The notes under the pieces: model-generated | Told to the model about the DNA's origin: nothing | Databases searched by the model: none | Seen by the model: only the letters and a program-made list of their open reading frames with translations | Part shown: positions 17,903 through 26,753 of the stretch, one piece after another | How the letters are laid out: each line of letters opens with the position of its first letter | Numbering within the stretch: position 1 is the first letter of the stretch | DNA from: G963663615 sp963663615 | Lineage (GTDB): Bacteria; Bacteroidota; Ignavibacteria; Ignavibacteriales; Melioribacteraceae | Direction: 5' to 3' | Assembly (NCBI GenBank): GCA_963663615.1 | Contig: OY760517.1 | Location: 3,472,001-3,536,000, forward strand | Length of the DNA stretch: 64,000 nt | Position numbers and translations under genes: made by a program

Positions 17903-20900
17903 TCTTACAAGATTTACATCATTACCTTCAAGCTTGTAGATATAAAGACCAGAAGCTAAACCGGAAGCATTAAAATCAACATTATATTCACCAGTAGCAA
18001 GATTTCTATCTATAAGAGTTGCAACTTCCTGACCAAGAACGTTAAACACTTTAAGTGAATAGAAACCATCATTCTGTACACTAAACGAAATTACAGTAGA
18101 AGGGTTAAACGGGTTAGGATAGTTCTGGTTAAGTGCATAATTAACCGGACCATCAACTTCGTTTTCTTCAACACCTGTAATTGCATCGCCAACAAAAAGA
18201 GTACCATCTTCGGTAGCAGCATAAAGTTTATTGTCATCACTGTTAACAAAGATAGAAGATACCTGATAACCGTTAAGTCCAAGATTTGACCAACCGCCAA
18301 CCGGAGCGTTACCAACAGGATTAACATTAAGTTTGTAAACACCACTCATCCAGGTAGCAACATAAACATCATCATTACCATCAACTCTAACGTTGTAAAT
18401 GTATGAGTTACCCAAGCCAGCACTGGCATCAGACCATGAAGTACCATCTGCTGAGTAAAGAACACCACCGCCGTAAGTAGCAGCATAAATATGATCATTA
18501 GAGTTAACCGCAAGGTCCCAAATGTGATCATAACCACAATCTACATTAACCCATGCATTACCATCAAGTCTGTAAATACCAAGCTGGAAAGTACCTGCGT
18601 AAAGATCACCAGTACTTGTAAACACAAGCGAATGAACAGCATTACCAACAAGATCAGTATTAACCTCAGTCCAGTTTGCAGCAGCATCAACAGATTTGTA
18701 AACACCGTAACCCCATGTACCAGCGTAAAGTACATCATTATCGGCAGGATCAACCACAACTGATCTTACATCAATGCCTGTAAGTGAAGTAGCACTCCAT
18801 GTAGCACCATCATCATCCGATTTGTAAAGACCAAGTTCGGTACCGGCATAAATTACACCATTACCATCAATAGCAACATCCCAAACGTAAGCAACATTCA
18901 TGGAAGTATTAAGAGTATCCCATGTAGCACCGTTATCATCGGAACGCATTACCAAACCGCCCCATGTACCGGCAACAAGGTCGCCATTAAGGTCTTCAGT
19001 CATAGTCCATATAACCTGATTGGAAGCGATCTGACCAACTGCCTGCCAGTTAACATTCTGGTTATTACCACCGTTGCCATTTCCACCATTATTAGGATTG
19101 TTACCAAGATCAACATAAACAGAAGCTGTGGCGGTATTGTTATTAGCGTTTGTGTCAAATCCGTCCATAGCAGTAATTTCAGCAGAGTTAGGAAGAATTG
19201 GATCAACAGGAATGTTACCAACAAAAAGTTTATTATTAAACTGACCCTGACCAATTACGTTTTTAGCAATCATCTGTCCGTTCTGAACACCGGAAACAAA
19301 GTTTACAGTAGCTTTAGGTGCAAGAATAGTACCGGTTACATCGATAGCAACAATTTTAATATTAGTTGCCTGGTTAAAGTTGAAAAGAACGTTTGTAAAG
19401 TCTGTACCAACAACATTCAAACCACCTGTCCACTCGATGTTATTTCCTTCAACGTTAATAAGAACAACAGAGGCATTAGGAACGTCAATCAGAAAATCGT
19501 TAGCAGCGGTTAAATCATCACCATCAACTGTAAAAACGTTTAATAGCGGATTAGTACCTACGCATTTAACCTGACCCCACTCAAAAGTGGTAGTACCATT
19601 TTCGGTATAATTAGAAAGAAGGGCAGAAAGATTATTAAGGTAATCAGCAGCTGCATTAAAATCAACTACAGTATCTTGTCTGATAGTACCATCAGTAATA
19701 CTAACTCTGCCTTCGTTAAGTGCATTAAATCTTCCATAAACAACGTTACCGCCGTAAACAGCACCACTTTCCCATTTTACTTTACGACCTACAACGAAAA
19801 CGTCCTCGGTACCACCCGAGTTAGGAAGAAGAGCACCAATACTATAATTATCAAGTTCAGCATTTCTACCAACAGCAACCTTACCTTCGGTATCAGCAGA
19901 TGGCTGTGTTAAATCTCTTAAAACAAACAAGTTAAAATCTGCAACCGGACCTAAATTATAAGGTGCAGCATTAACACTGGCGTAATCAACTGTAACAACA
20001 ATATCCAAGCTTTCGGATGAGTTACCTGCAACTGTCCCAACTGTCCATTTACCAGTAACTTCATCATAATTTGCAGAAGAAGCACTAACAAAATCAAATC
20101 CGTCCGGTAGCGGATCGTAAACAATTACGTTCTCGGCATTATGATCGGATGGGTTAATAACAGTAAGTGTAAATGTAATGTTATCACCGTCTTCAATTGT
20201 TTCATCACTAACAGTTTTAGTTAGCTCAAGATCTATATTAGGAACCCATTTGTAAACTTTCTGAACTTCCTTGGTATCAACTTCAGGAGTAGCAAGAACA
20301 AGTTTCTGCTTTCCATTAGGATCAGTTGAGTGGAAGTATCTTGTACCCTGCGGAATAGTTACAGTAGCTGAGGCAGTAATTGTAGCAACGTTATCACTGG
20401 CATGCGTTAAGGTTACAACTGGAGACTGACCATTAACATCGGTAGTAACGTTGGTTGTGCTTAAAACACCATCTGATGAAGTTGATATTGTTACGTCAAT
20501 ATCTGGAGCAGGCACATTGTTTTCATCAAAAACTTCAATAATAAAGCTAACTGTTGTTCCCTCAGGATTTAATGTATCGGCAACCGGTAAAATATCAAGA
20601 GTTTGAACAGGCAAAATATTATTATGATTTGCATCTGCATCTGCGGCAATTGCCAGGGCACGATTTTTAATCGTTCCATTAGTGATTGTGTTAAGATCAA
20701 GTCCATCACTAAAATGCCAGATTGCACACTGAACTGCAGCAGCCTCATCTTTAATATTTGCCGCAGAGCCGGCATAGGGATAAGAGACATATGGGAAATA
20801 GTTATTCAATACGTAAGTAATTTCGCTTGATGTACTTCCCTGGTCATTATAAGGGACATTCCATTGAATATTATGCCCAAGATCAATACAGTAAAAGTTG

Positions 20901-21139
20901 GCTGGTGAGCCATTTATGGTACCGTTAAAGGTACCCGTTTTATATGTACCATTTGCATTTGTAACAGGATTAAGAAATGTCACATTTTTACTATCTGAAG
21001 AAACCCCGGTTACGATAGCAATACTGGTACCATCATCCGGTGAGGGAAGTTTGTTATCTCCCGAATTCGAAGCAAATAGTGATATGCTGGTTAATAATAT
21101 AACCAGAAGTGTAAACGATAATTTGTAATTTGTCTTCAT
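17882..21139 (-). CDS. Giant surface protein: thioester domain, Big1/DUF11-like, choice-of-anchor A, propeller, sorting domain
   Basis: This 1085-residue protein starts with a signal peptide (LLVILLTSISLFAS). Residues 40-170 resemble a class of thioester domain: Cys84 in FYCIDLGHN and Gln137 in AAVQCAIWHFSDG match the Cys…Gln pair that forms an internal thioester in host-binding adhesins. Then come an Ig-like Big1-type domain (about 180-280), a DUF11-type repeat (ELTKTVSDETIEDGDNITF, about 300-385) and a choice-of-anchor A domain (YNLGPVADFNLFVLRD and GRNAELDNYSIG, about 390-650). A Gly/Asn-rich linker, a BNR/propeller-like region (about 690-985, with DDGATW and VYKSVD repeats) and the NYPNPFNPSTVISF sorting domain complete it. 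A role in covalent or tight surface adhesion is inferred from the domains. Confidence 0.82.
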   Translation of the reverse strand: MKTNYKLSFTLLVILLTSISLFASNSGDNKLPSPDDGTSIAIVTGVSSDSKNVTFLNPVTNANGTYKTGTFNGTINGSPANFYCIDLGHNIQWNVPYNDQGSTSSEITYVLNNYFPYVSYPYAGSAANIKDEAAAVQCAIWHFSDGLDLNTITNGTIKNRALAIAADADANHNNILPVQTLDILPVADTLNPEGTTVSFIIEVFDENNVPAPDIDVTISTSSDGVLSTTNVTTDVNGQSPVVTLTHASDNVATITASATVTIPQGTRYFHSTDPNGKQKLVLATPEVDTKEVQKVYKWVPNIDLELTKTVSDETIEDGDNITFTLTVINPSDHNAENVIVYDPLPDGFDFVSASSANYDEVTGKWTVGTVAGNSSESLDIVVTVDYASVNAAPYNLGPVADFNLFVLRDLTQPSADTEGKVAVGRNAELDNYSIGALLPNSGGTEDVFVVGRKVKWESGAVYGGNVVYGRFNALNEGRVSITDGTIRQDTVVDFNAAADYLNNLSALLSNYTENGTTTFEWGQVKCVGTNPLLNVFTVDGDDLTAANDFLIDVPNASVVLINVEGNNIEWTGGLNVVGTDFTNVLFNFNQATNIKIVAIDVTGTILAPKATVNFVSGVQNGQMIAKNVIGQGQFNNKLFVGNIPVDPILPNSAEITAMDGFDTNANNNTATASVYVDLGNNPNNGGNGNGGNNQNVNWQAVGQIASNQVIWTMTEDLNGDLVAGTWGGLVMRSDDNGATWDTLNTSMNVAYVWDVAIDGNGVIYAGTELGLYKSDDDGATWSATSLTGIDVRSVVVDPADNDVLYAGTWGYGVYKSVDAAANWTEVNTDLVGNAVHSLVFTSTGDLYAGTFQLGIYRLDGNAWVNVDCGYDHIWDLAVNSNDHIYAATYGGGVLYSADGTSWSDASAGLGNSYIYNVRVDGNDDVYVATWMSGVYKLNVNPVGNAPVGGWSNLGLNGYQVSSIFVNSDDNKLYAATEDGTLFVGDAITGVEENEVDGPVNYALNQNYPNPFNPSTVISFSVQNDGFYSLKVFNVLGQEVATLIDRNLATGEYNVDFNASGLASGLYIYKLEGNDVNLVRKMMLMK

Positions 21140-21351
21140 TATTACCCCATAATATGAAACTTATATAATGTTTATTTAAATTTATGAATTTTTCACGTTG
21201 TTTATTGTAACCCAAATGTTGCAATAATAGTAGCAGATTTAACTACATTTAAATAGCTTCATCAGCTAATGCAAAATTAAAGGTTATTAGTTATTTTTGA
21301 ATAAGTTTTTGACGTAAACACTATTTCACTCGATAAAAGGGACAAATTTTT

Positions 21352-22089
21352 ATGCGAATAATCTTAAGAACAAATATAAGTATGATTTTAGTTCTACTTG
21401 TAATTAATTCGGTAACCATAAATGCACAGTTCGACAAATTTCTTGAAAAATTGGGCGGATTAACAAAATCCAAAACTTTGCTTTCCAACGACAAGGTTGT
21501 TGATGGACTAAAAGAGGCATTAAAAATAGGATCAAAAAATGCCGTTTCAACTGTTTCGGTAACAGATGGTTTCTTTAAAAACGAAGCGATTAAAATACTT
21601 TTACCTAAAGAAATTCAGAAAATTGAAAAAACTGCAAGACGTTTTGGTTTGGGTAACAAATTTGACGAACTTATTCTTGCTATGAACCGGGCAGCAGAAC
21701 AATCGGCAAAGGATGCCTTGCCAATATTTACCGATGCACTCGTTTCAATGACTATTAGTGACGGATTAAAAATTTTGAATGGTGCTGAAAATGAAGCGAC
21801 AAAATATTTTAGAGAAAAAACTTACGATAAGTTGTATGCAAAATTTCAGCCGCACGTACAATCTTCCATTAATGCAGTTGGTGTAACACAAATATATAAT
21901 AAAGTAAAGACTACCGTAAACAAAATACCTTTTGTAAAACTTAAATTACGTAATCTCGATACCTATGTAACCGAAAAAGCACTGGACGGATTATTTTATC
22001 AGCTTGCAGCTGAGGAGTTAAAAATAAGGAAAGACCCTGCAGCAAGGGTAACCGATTTGCTGAAAGATGTTTTTGGCGGGGGTAAATAA
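21352..22089 (+). CDS. DUF4197 domain-containing secreted protein
   Basis: This 245-residue protein has an N-terminal signal sequence (ISMILVLLVINSVTINAQ). The body is alpha-helical and matches DUF4197 in its conserved stretches: GLKEALKIGSKNAV, KILLPKEIQKIE, MNRAAEQSAKDALPIF and KPAARVTDLL-like DPAARVTDLLKDVFG at the C-terminus. The family is exported, common in Proteobacteria and Bacteroidota, and without assigned function. It is a single-gene unit, convergent with the zinc-ribbon gene and separated from it by a terminator. Confidence 0.85.
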   Translation: MRIILRTNISMILVLLVINSVTINAQFDKFLEKLGGLTKSKTLLSNDKVVDGLKEALKIGSKNAVSTVSVTDGFFKNEAIKILLPKEIQKIEKTARRFGLGNKFDELILAMNRAAEQSAKDALPIFTDALVSMTISDGLKILNGAENEATKYFREKTYDKLYAKFQPHVQSSINAVGVTQIYNKVKTTVNKIPFVKLKLRNLDTYVTEKALDGLFYQLAAEELKIRKDPAARVTDLLKDVFGGGK

Positions 22090-22094
22090 AAATT

Positions 22095-22125
22095 ACAGGG
22101 CGATTTGGTTAACAAATCGCCCTGT
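22095..22125. terminator. Bidirectional terminator between convergent genes
   Basis: A perfect 13-bp stem (ACAGGGCGATTTG with CAAATCGCCCTGT) encloses the 5-base loop GTTAA. It lies six bases after the DUF4197 stop and six before the stop of the convergent zinc-ribbon gene. Confidence 0.85.
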
Positions 22126-22131
22126 TTGTAA

Positions 22132-22860
22132 CTAATTTTTTTCTACTTCTTCAGCAATAACAGGCGAAACAAGAATTCTACCACATGATTCACAAGTATA
22201 AATTCTTTTGTTCTGGCGTATTTCAATCTGGCGCTGTGAAGGCACCACATTATGACAACCTGTACAGGCACCGCGAATTACCGAAACAACAGCCTTTCCG
22301 CGTAAAGCTTTACGAATACGGGTATATGTGTTGTAATCAGATTTTCTAATATTGGCTACAACCTGCTCGCGTTTTTCTCTTAGCTTAATTTCTTCTTTTT
22401 CGTTTACAGCAATAATCTTTTTAAGCTCGTCTTCCTTTTCAGTTTTTTCAAGCTCAAGTTCTTCAAGCTGCGGAGTAAGTTCGGCAATTTCATTTTTCAA
22501 TTTTTCCATTAAGGTTTCAATTGCCTTGTTTTCTGATTCAAGCGTATCAATATGCTCTTCAGAATGATCAATTTCTTTTGTTAGCGCATCATACTCCTTG
22601 TTATTTCTAACCTGGTATAATTGTGCTTTATATTTTGTAAGGCTGTCTTTAAGTCTCACAGCTTCCTGGTCGTTTGCAACGCGTTTATTATTAGATTCTT
22701 CTTTTTCGCTTTCCTTGGCATCAACCTGGTCTTTAATATTCTGCATCTGTCTGTTTAATTCACCAACGGTGATAGGCAGGTCACCACGCAATTCTTCAAG
22801 TTCATCCAACTGATTATCCAGTAACTGCAACTCATAGAGCGTCCTAAGTCTGTTAACCAT
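22132..22860 (-). CDS. C4-type zinc ribbon coiled-coil protein
   Basis: This 242-residue protein has a long heptad-rich coiled coil (residues about 5-175) and a C-terminal zinc ribbon, with CTGC and CESC about 24 residues apart. This is the layout of the zf-RING_7/DUF164 family. The family is widespread and thought to bind nucleic acid or act as an adaptor; the exact role is unknown. In many genomes it sits next to the NIF3-like gene, as here, where the two are 4 bp apart on the same strand and almost certainly co-transcribed. Confidence 0.88.
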   Translation of the reverse strand: MVNRLRTLYELQLLDNQLDELEELRGDLPITVGELNRQMQNIKDQVDAKESEKEESNNKRVANDQEAVRLKDSLTKYKAQLYQVRNNKEYDALTKEIDHSEEHIDTLESENKAIETLMEKLKNEIAELTPQLEELELEKTEKEDELKKIIAVNEKEEIKLREKREQVVANIRKSDYNTYTRIRKALRGKAVVSVIRGACTGCHNVVPSQRQIEIRQNKRIYTCESCGRILVSPVIAEEVEKN

Positions 22861-22864
22861 TTTA

Positions 22865-23992
22865 TCACACTCCTCTATTATTATTATAAAACATTATCGG
22901 ATTTGTAGAACCGGAAAAGTTTTTAACTTCAATCTGTTCGTTTTTCTGTTTGAAGTATTCTTCAAGACGTTCTTTAATTTCATCGGTAATAAATATCTCT
23001 GTTTCGTAATGCCCGGCATCAATAAGCATAATTAAGCCTTTGGCATCAAAAAAAGTATGATATTTAATATCGGCTGTAATTAAGGCATCAGCACCGCTTC
23101 GTATGGCGTCATTAACAAGTCCGGCACCCGACCCACCGCAAACGGCTACTTTTTTTATTTTTTTATTTTTTCCGGTTGTATATCGTAAACCATTCAGATT
23201 AAGTTTTTTAGAGACGTACTCAATAAACTCGCTCTGTTCAATTTCATCTTTTAGAAAACCTGTTGCACCTTCACCATAATTCATATTTTTATTGGCAACG
23301 GGATATATATCATAAGCAGGTTCTTCGTAAGGATGACTTTCGTTAAGTGCGGCAAGCACCTTACCAAGGCTCCATTTATTTACTATAAACTCTGCTCTTG
23401 TTTCGTTTACCTTTTCAAAGCTTTCTTTCTTTCCAATCACCGGTTCGGAATCAGCAGAACCTTCAAATGTTCCGGTACCTTCTGTCCTGAAACTGCATTT
23501 ACTGTACTCACCAATAATTCCGGCACCAGCTTCAAACAATTTTGCAGCAACTTCTTCAGTATTTTTTTCCGGAATAAATACTACAAGTTTAACCTGGTTA
23601 GCTTCGGCATAGTTAAGAAAATCAATATTTGTAAGACCAAGTTTTTCAGCCAACACAAAACTTACTCCACCTTTAGTATAATCGAGATTAGTGTGTGCTG
23701 AAAAAAGTGAAATATCATTTGTTAACAATTTCTTAATAAGGATTCCGTGGTAACTGGTCTTTGTGTTGATGTTTTTCAGAGGTCTGAAAATGAAAGGATG
23801 ATGTGATATGATTAAATTGCAGCCATTATCGATTGCTTCGTCGAGGGCTTGCTCTGTTAATTCGAGACATACCAGAATTTTACTTAATTCGGCATCGGGG
23901 TCTCCAACTTGCAGCCCTATATTGTCACTTTCCCAGGCGACCCCCGGTGGCGCCCATTGTTCAAGATATTTTATTACCTGTCCAATTGTCAT
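22865..23992 (-). CDS. NIF3-like dinuclear metal centre protein
   Basis: This 375-residue protein begins with the typical QVIKYLEQWAPPGVAWESDNIG. It carries the metal-ligand motifs of the NIF3/YbgI/YqfO family: LIISHHPFIFRPLK, SLFSAHTNLDYTKGG, and near the C-terminus VAVCGGSGAG…ADALITADIKYH and LIDAGHYETE. Its length indicates the YqfO-type form with a CutA-like insertion (about residues 130-235, AEFIVNKWSLGKVLAALNESHPYEEPAYDI). Members form toroidal hexamers with two metals per subunit. A GTP cyclohydrolase role has been proposed for some, but function is unsettled. It is co-transcribed with the zinc-ribbon gene downstream. Confidence 0.92.
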   Translation of the reverse strand: MTIGQVIKYLEQWAPPGVAWESDNIGLQVGDPDAELSKILVCLELTEQALDEAIDNGCNLIISHHPFIFRPLKNINTKTSYHGILIKKLLTNDISLFSAHTNLDYTKGGVSFVLAEKLGLTNIDFLNYAEANQVKLVVFIPEKNTEEVAAKLFEAGAGIIGEYSKCSFRTEGTGTFEGSADSEPVIGKKESFEKVNETRAEFIVNKWSLGKVLAALNESHPYEEPAYDIYPVANKNMNYGEGATGFLKDEIEQSEFIEYVSKKLNLNGLRYTTGKNKKIKKVAVCGGSGAGLVNDAIRSGADALITADIKYHTFFDAKGLIMLIDAGHYETEIFITDEIKERLEEYFKQKNEQIEVKNFSGSTNPIMFYNNNRGV

Positions 23993-23995
23993 GCT

Positions 23996-24027
23996 AAAAA
24001 AAATGCACCTTTCCTGTGGGGGTGCAT
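23996..24027 (-). terminator. Intrinsic terminator-like hairpin abutting the NIF3 start codon
   Basis: Read on the minus strand, ATGCACC (24027-24021) pairs with GGTGCAT (24009-24003) across an 11-base loop. Eight T residues follow directly, then AGC and the ATG at 23992. It could terminate ispG transcription, or act as a leader attenuator. The loop and stem contain the purine-rich AGGAAAGG that would be the nearest Shine-Dalgarno-like sequence. Confidence 0.65.
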
Positions 24028-24147
24028 GTTTTATCTCCTGTACAAATTCTTCAATATTTCAACGAATATTTTCAATATATCATAGCTAGTCTGTTTCACT
24101 AAGTAAATATAATTGAAATTCTACAATTATTCAAGATGTTGAAATTA

Positions 24148-26088
24148 CTAAATATTCGAAGGCGGGTCAGTCCACCTTCCATTATCCTTAATTAATTGGA
24201 TTAATTCATCAACAGCAACTGCCGAAGGTATGTTTCTTTTAACCACTTCCTTACCCTTGTATAGAGTGATTTTACCTACACCAGAGCCAACATACCCAAA
24301 GTCGGCATCAGCCATTTCTCCGGGTCCGTTTACAATACAACCCATTATACCAATTTTTACACCAACCAGATGCGATGTACGGCTTCTTATTTTATTTGTA
24401 ACTTCAACCAAATCAAATAATGTTCTGCCACAGGAAGGACATGCAATATATTCTGTTTTAGATATTCTGGCTCTACACGCCTGAAGCAACCCAAACGAAA
24501 CACGATTTAACGTTTCCACATCCTGATTTGCACCTGATTTATTAGTTATCCATGTGCCATCACCAAACCCGTCAATAAATAAAGCACCAAGGTCGGTTGC
24601 AGGATAAACAAGTTGCTGTTCATAAGAAAGATTTTCATACTCACGTTTTATAATAACCGGAGTTTTTATGTTATCATTCAGCATTCTCAAGAATAAGCTT
24701 CTCTGCTCTGCCATTCCATGCAAGTTATTTGTTTGCAGTACAAAAACAATATTTTTAGCTCCTGCAAGTTTTTTTACCAGGTCTTCGGAATAAGTATGTA
24801 TATTTAAGCCAATAAAGTTAAGAAACGAACTTTTGCTTTCGGCATTCAGAAACTTTTCCAAATTGTTAAAATATGGAAAACATCCCTTTTTAAATTCTTT
24901 CCAAATCGAATAATTATAAACTACCTTTACATTCTGCGGAGCTTCAAAACCAAGTTTGTTGTTACCGGCGAAGACAATATCGCATGCAAAATCTTTAAGT
25001 TGCCATTTATCCAGTTCGGGGTTGTAGTGGTAACCTGCCGCGTCAAAATCTTCAATTTCAATATTGTTCTTGTAACTAAAATCAGCCGCAACAACCGGAA
25101 CGTTATCACCACCAATATTGGTAATGCTTTCCGAAACCCTTTTGGTATAGTTAAAGAAATCAAAATTATTAGGTACTTCCGTAATCGGATTATGTTCACC
25201 GCGGTTTTTGTATCTTTCAGCAAGCATAATGGCAACCGGTACTTCCGCTTCCGGTTCCTCGGTAAGCGAAACCCTTATTGTGTCACCAATACCATCTTCA
25301 AGCAAGGTACCAATACCAACGGCTGATTTTATCCTGCCGTCCTCACCATCGCCTGCCTCGGTAACACCAAGATGCAGAGGATAGCTCATACCTTCCTGCT
25401 CAAGCTTGTTTATAAGCAATCTGTAAGCCTGAACCATAACCTGTACGTTACTCGCTTTCATTGAAAGTACGATATCATGATAATCGAGGTCTCTGCATAT
25501 TCGAACAAACTCAAGTGCCGATTCAACCATACCATAGGGAGTATCACCATACCTGCTCATAATCCTGTCGGAAAGCGAACCATGATTAGTGCCGATCCTT
25601 ATTGCGGTACCCTGTTCCCTGCATATTTTTACAAGTGGGGAAAACTTTTCACGAATACGTTCTATTTCCTCATTATACTCTTCATCAGTGTATTCAATTT
25701 GGGCAAACTTCTTCTTATCAATATAATTACCGGGATTTACCCTTACCTTTGCAATAAGTTTTGCAGCTACTTCAGCAGCATTAGGAGTAAAATGAATATC
25801 AGCAATAAGGGGTACATTTACCCCTTTTGCCAACAACTCATTTTGTATATTTTCCAGATTTGCAGCATCCTTTTTACTTGGTGCGGTTATTCTAACATAT
25901 TCACACCCTGCATCAACCATTCTTATTGTTTGTTCAACTGTACCTTTTGTATCCATAGTGTCAGTGGTAGTCATGGATTGTATCCTTACTGGATTATCAC
26001 CACCAACCGGCACACCGCCAATATTCACTTCTCTGGTTAAATATCTTTTATAGTTAAATATACTGTTGCAAAATTTATTGTTATCCAT
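24148..26088 (-). CDS. ispG: (E)-4-hydroxy-3-methylbut-2-enyl-diphosphate synthase, long form
   Basis: IspG converts methylerythritol cyclodiphosphate to HMBPP in the non-mevalonate isoprenoid pathway, using a 4Fe-4S cluster. At 646 residues it is the long form with a large insertion (about 290-540) typical of Bacteroidota/Chlorobi, plants and Chlamydia. The N-terminal TIM barrel holds PVRIQSMTTTDT and VPLIADIHFTP. The C-terminal cluster domain holds CPSCGRTLFD and GIMGCIVNGPGEMADADFGYVG. The frame is open further upstream, but ATG 26088 follows the stop of the preceding DJ-1-like gene by one base and starts the conserved part, so it is the likely start. Confidence 0.95.
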   Translation of the reverse strand: MDNNKFCNSIFNYKRYLTREVNIGGVPVGGDNPVRIQSMTTTDTMDTKGTVEQTIRMVDAGCEYVRITAPSKKDAANLENIQNELLAKGVNVPLIADIHFTPNAAEVAAKLIAKVRVNPGNYIDKKKFAQIEYTDEEYNEEIERIREKFSPLVKICREQGTAIRIGTNHGSLSDRIMSRYGDTPYGMVESALEFVRICRDLDYHDIVLSMKASNVQVMVQAYRLLINKLEQEGMSYPLHLGVTEAGDGEDGRIKSAVGIGTLLEDGIGDTIRVSLTEEPEAEVPVAIMLAERYKNRGEHNPITEVPNNFDFFNYTKRVSESITNIGGDNVPVVAADFSYKNNIEIEDFDAAGYHYNPELDKWQLKDFACDIVFAGNNKLGFEAPQNVKVVYNYSIWKEFKKGCFPYFNNLEKFLNAESKSSFLNFIGLNIHTYSEDLVKKLAGAKNIVFVLQTNNLHGMAEQRSLFLRMLNDNIKTPVIIKREYENLSYEQQLVYPATDLGALFIDGFGDGTWITNKSGANQDVETLNRVSFGLLQACRARISKTEYIACPSCGRTLFDLVEVTNKIRSRTSHLVGVKIGIMGCIVNGPGEMADADFGYVGSGVGKITLYKGKEVVKRNIPSAVAVDELIQLIKDNGRWTDPPSNI

Positions 26089-26089
26089 A

Positions 26090-26611
26090 TTACTTGTTTT
26101 CCAGATAATTATAAATGTGTTCGGCAAAACTTTCCGCTGCAAAATTACTGTTTGCTGTAATTATGTTACCATCGGTTATAACATCAGTTCCAGTAAAATT
26201 TACTCCATTTTGCAAAAATATCTTTTCATATTTCTCAAATACAGTTGCGTTTTTACCTGCAATAATACCAGCGTTAAGCAGAATAACCGGTGCACCGCAA
26301 ATAGCTGCAACACATTTATTAAGTTTATTAAATTCTTCTGTAATTTTTTTCAGGAGTACATTATTAAAATATGCGGGAATACCTTTACCACCTATTAAAA
26401 CAATTCCTTCGAAATTTTTGGGGTGTACGTTAAACAGCTTTACATCAGGTTGAACAAATAAACCTTTGCTGCCCCTGCAAAAATTAGTTGCATCACTACA
26501 AATAAATATCTGATATTTGGATGCCAGTTTTGATTTTACCGAGGTAAACTCAATTTCATCGAAACTTTCCGCAGATATAAATATTAAAACCGATTTTCGC
26601 AAACTTTTCAC
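26090..26611 (-). CDS. DJ-1/PfpI family protein
   Basis: This 173-residue protein has the flavodoxin-like DJ-1/PfpI fold. The nucleophile cysteine lies in the elbow AAICGAPVILLNAG, and upstream motifs GIVLIGGKGIPAYF and DVITDGNIITANS fit the family. Members include protein/nucleotide deglycases, chaperones and glyoxalases; specificity cannot be read from the sequence. It directly precedes ispG with one base between stop and start, so it is the first gene of that operon. Confidence 0.88.
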   Translation of the reverse strand: MKSLRKSVLIFISAESFDEIEFTSVKSKLASKYQIFICSDATNFCRGSKGLFVQPDVKLFNVHPKNFEGIVLIGGKGIPAYFNNVLLKKITEEFNKLNKCVAAICGAPVILLNAGIIAGKNATVFEKYEKIFLQNGVNFTGTDVITDGNIITANSNFAAESFAEHIYNYLENK

Positions 26612-26753
26612 ATCGAATATATTTGATAAAAAGCACAGAATTAAATATATAGATGAACCGGCACAATTGCCCGAATATTTTATTAAATCGTTTTAAATAA
26701 AAAAAAATTTTTATAAGTTCTCTCACAGTAATATTTTCTGGTAAAATTATAAT

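Noticed and set aside
25477..26040. Long plus-strand frame within ispG
   Set aside because: Antisense to a strongly conserved gene; the translation is Tyr/Phe/Ile-rich with no recognisable motif.
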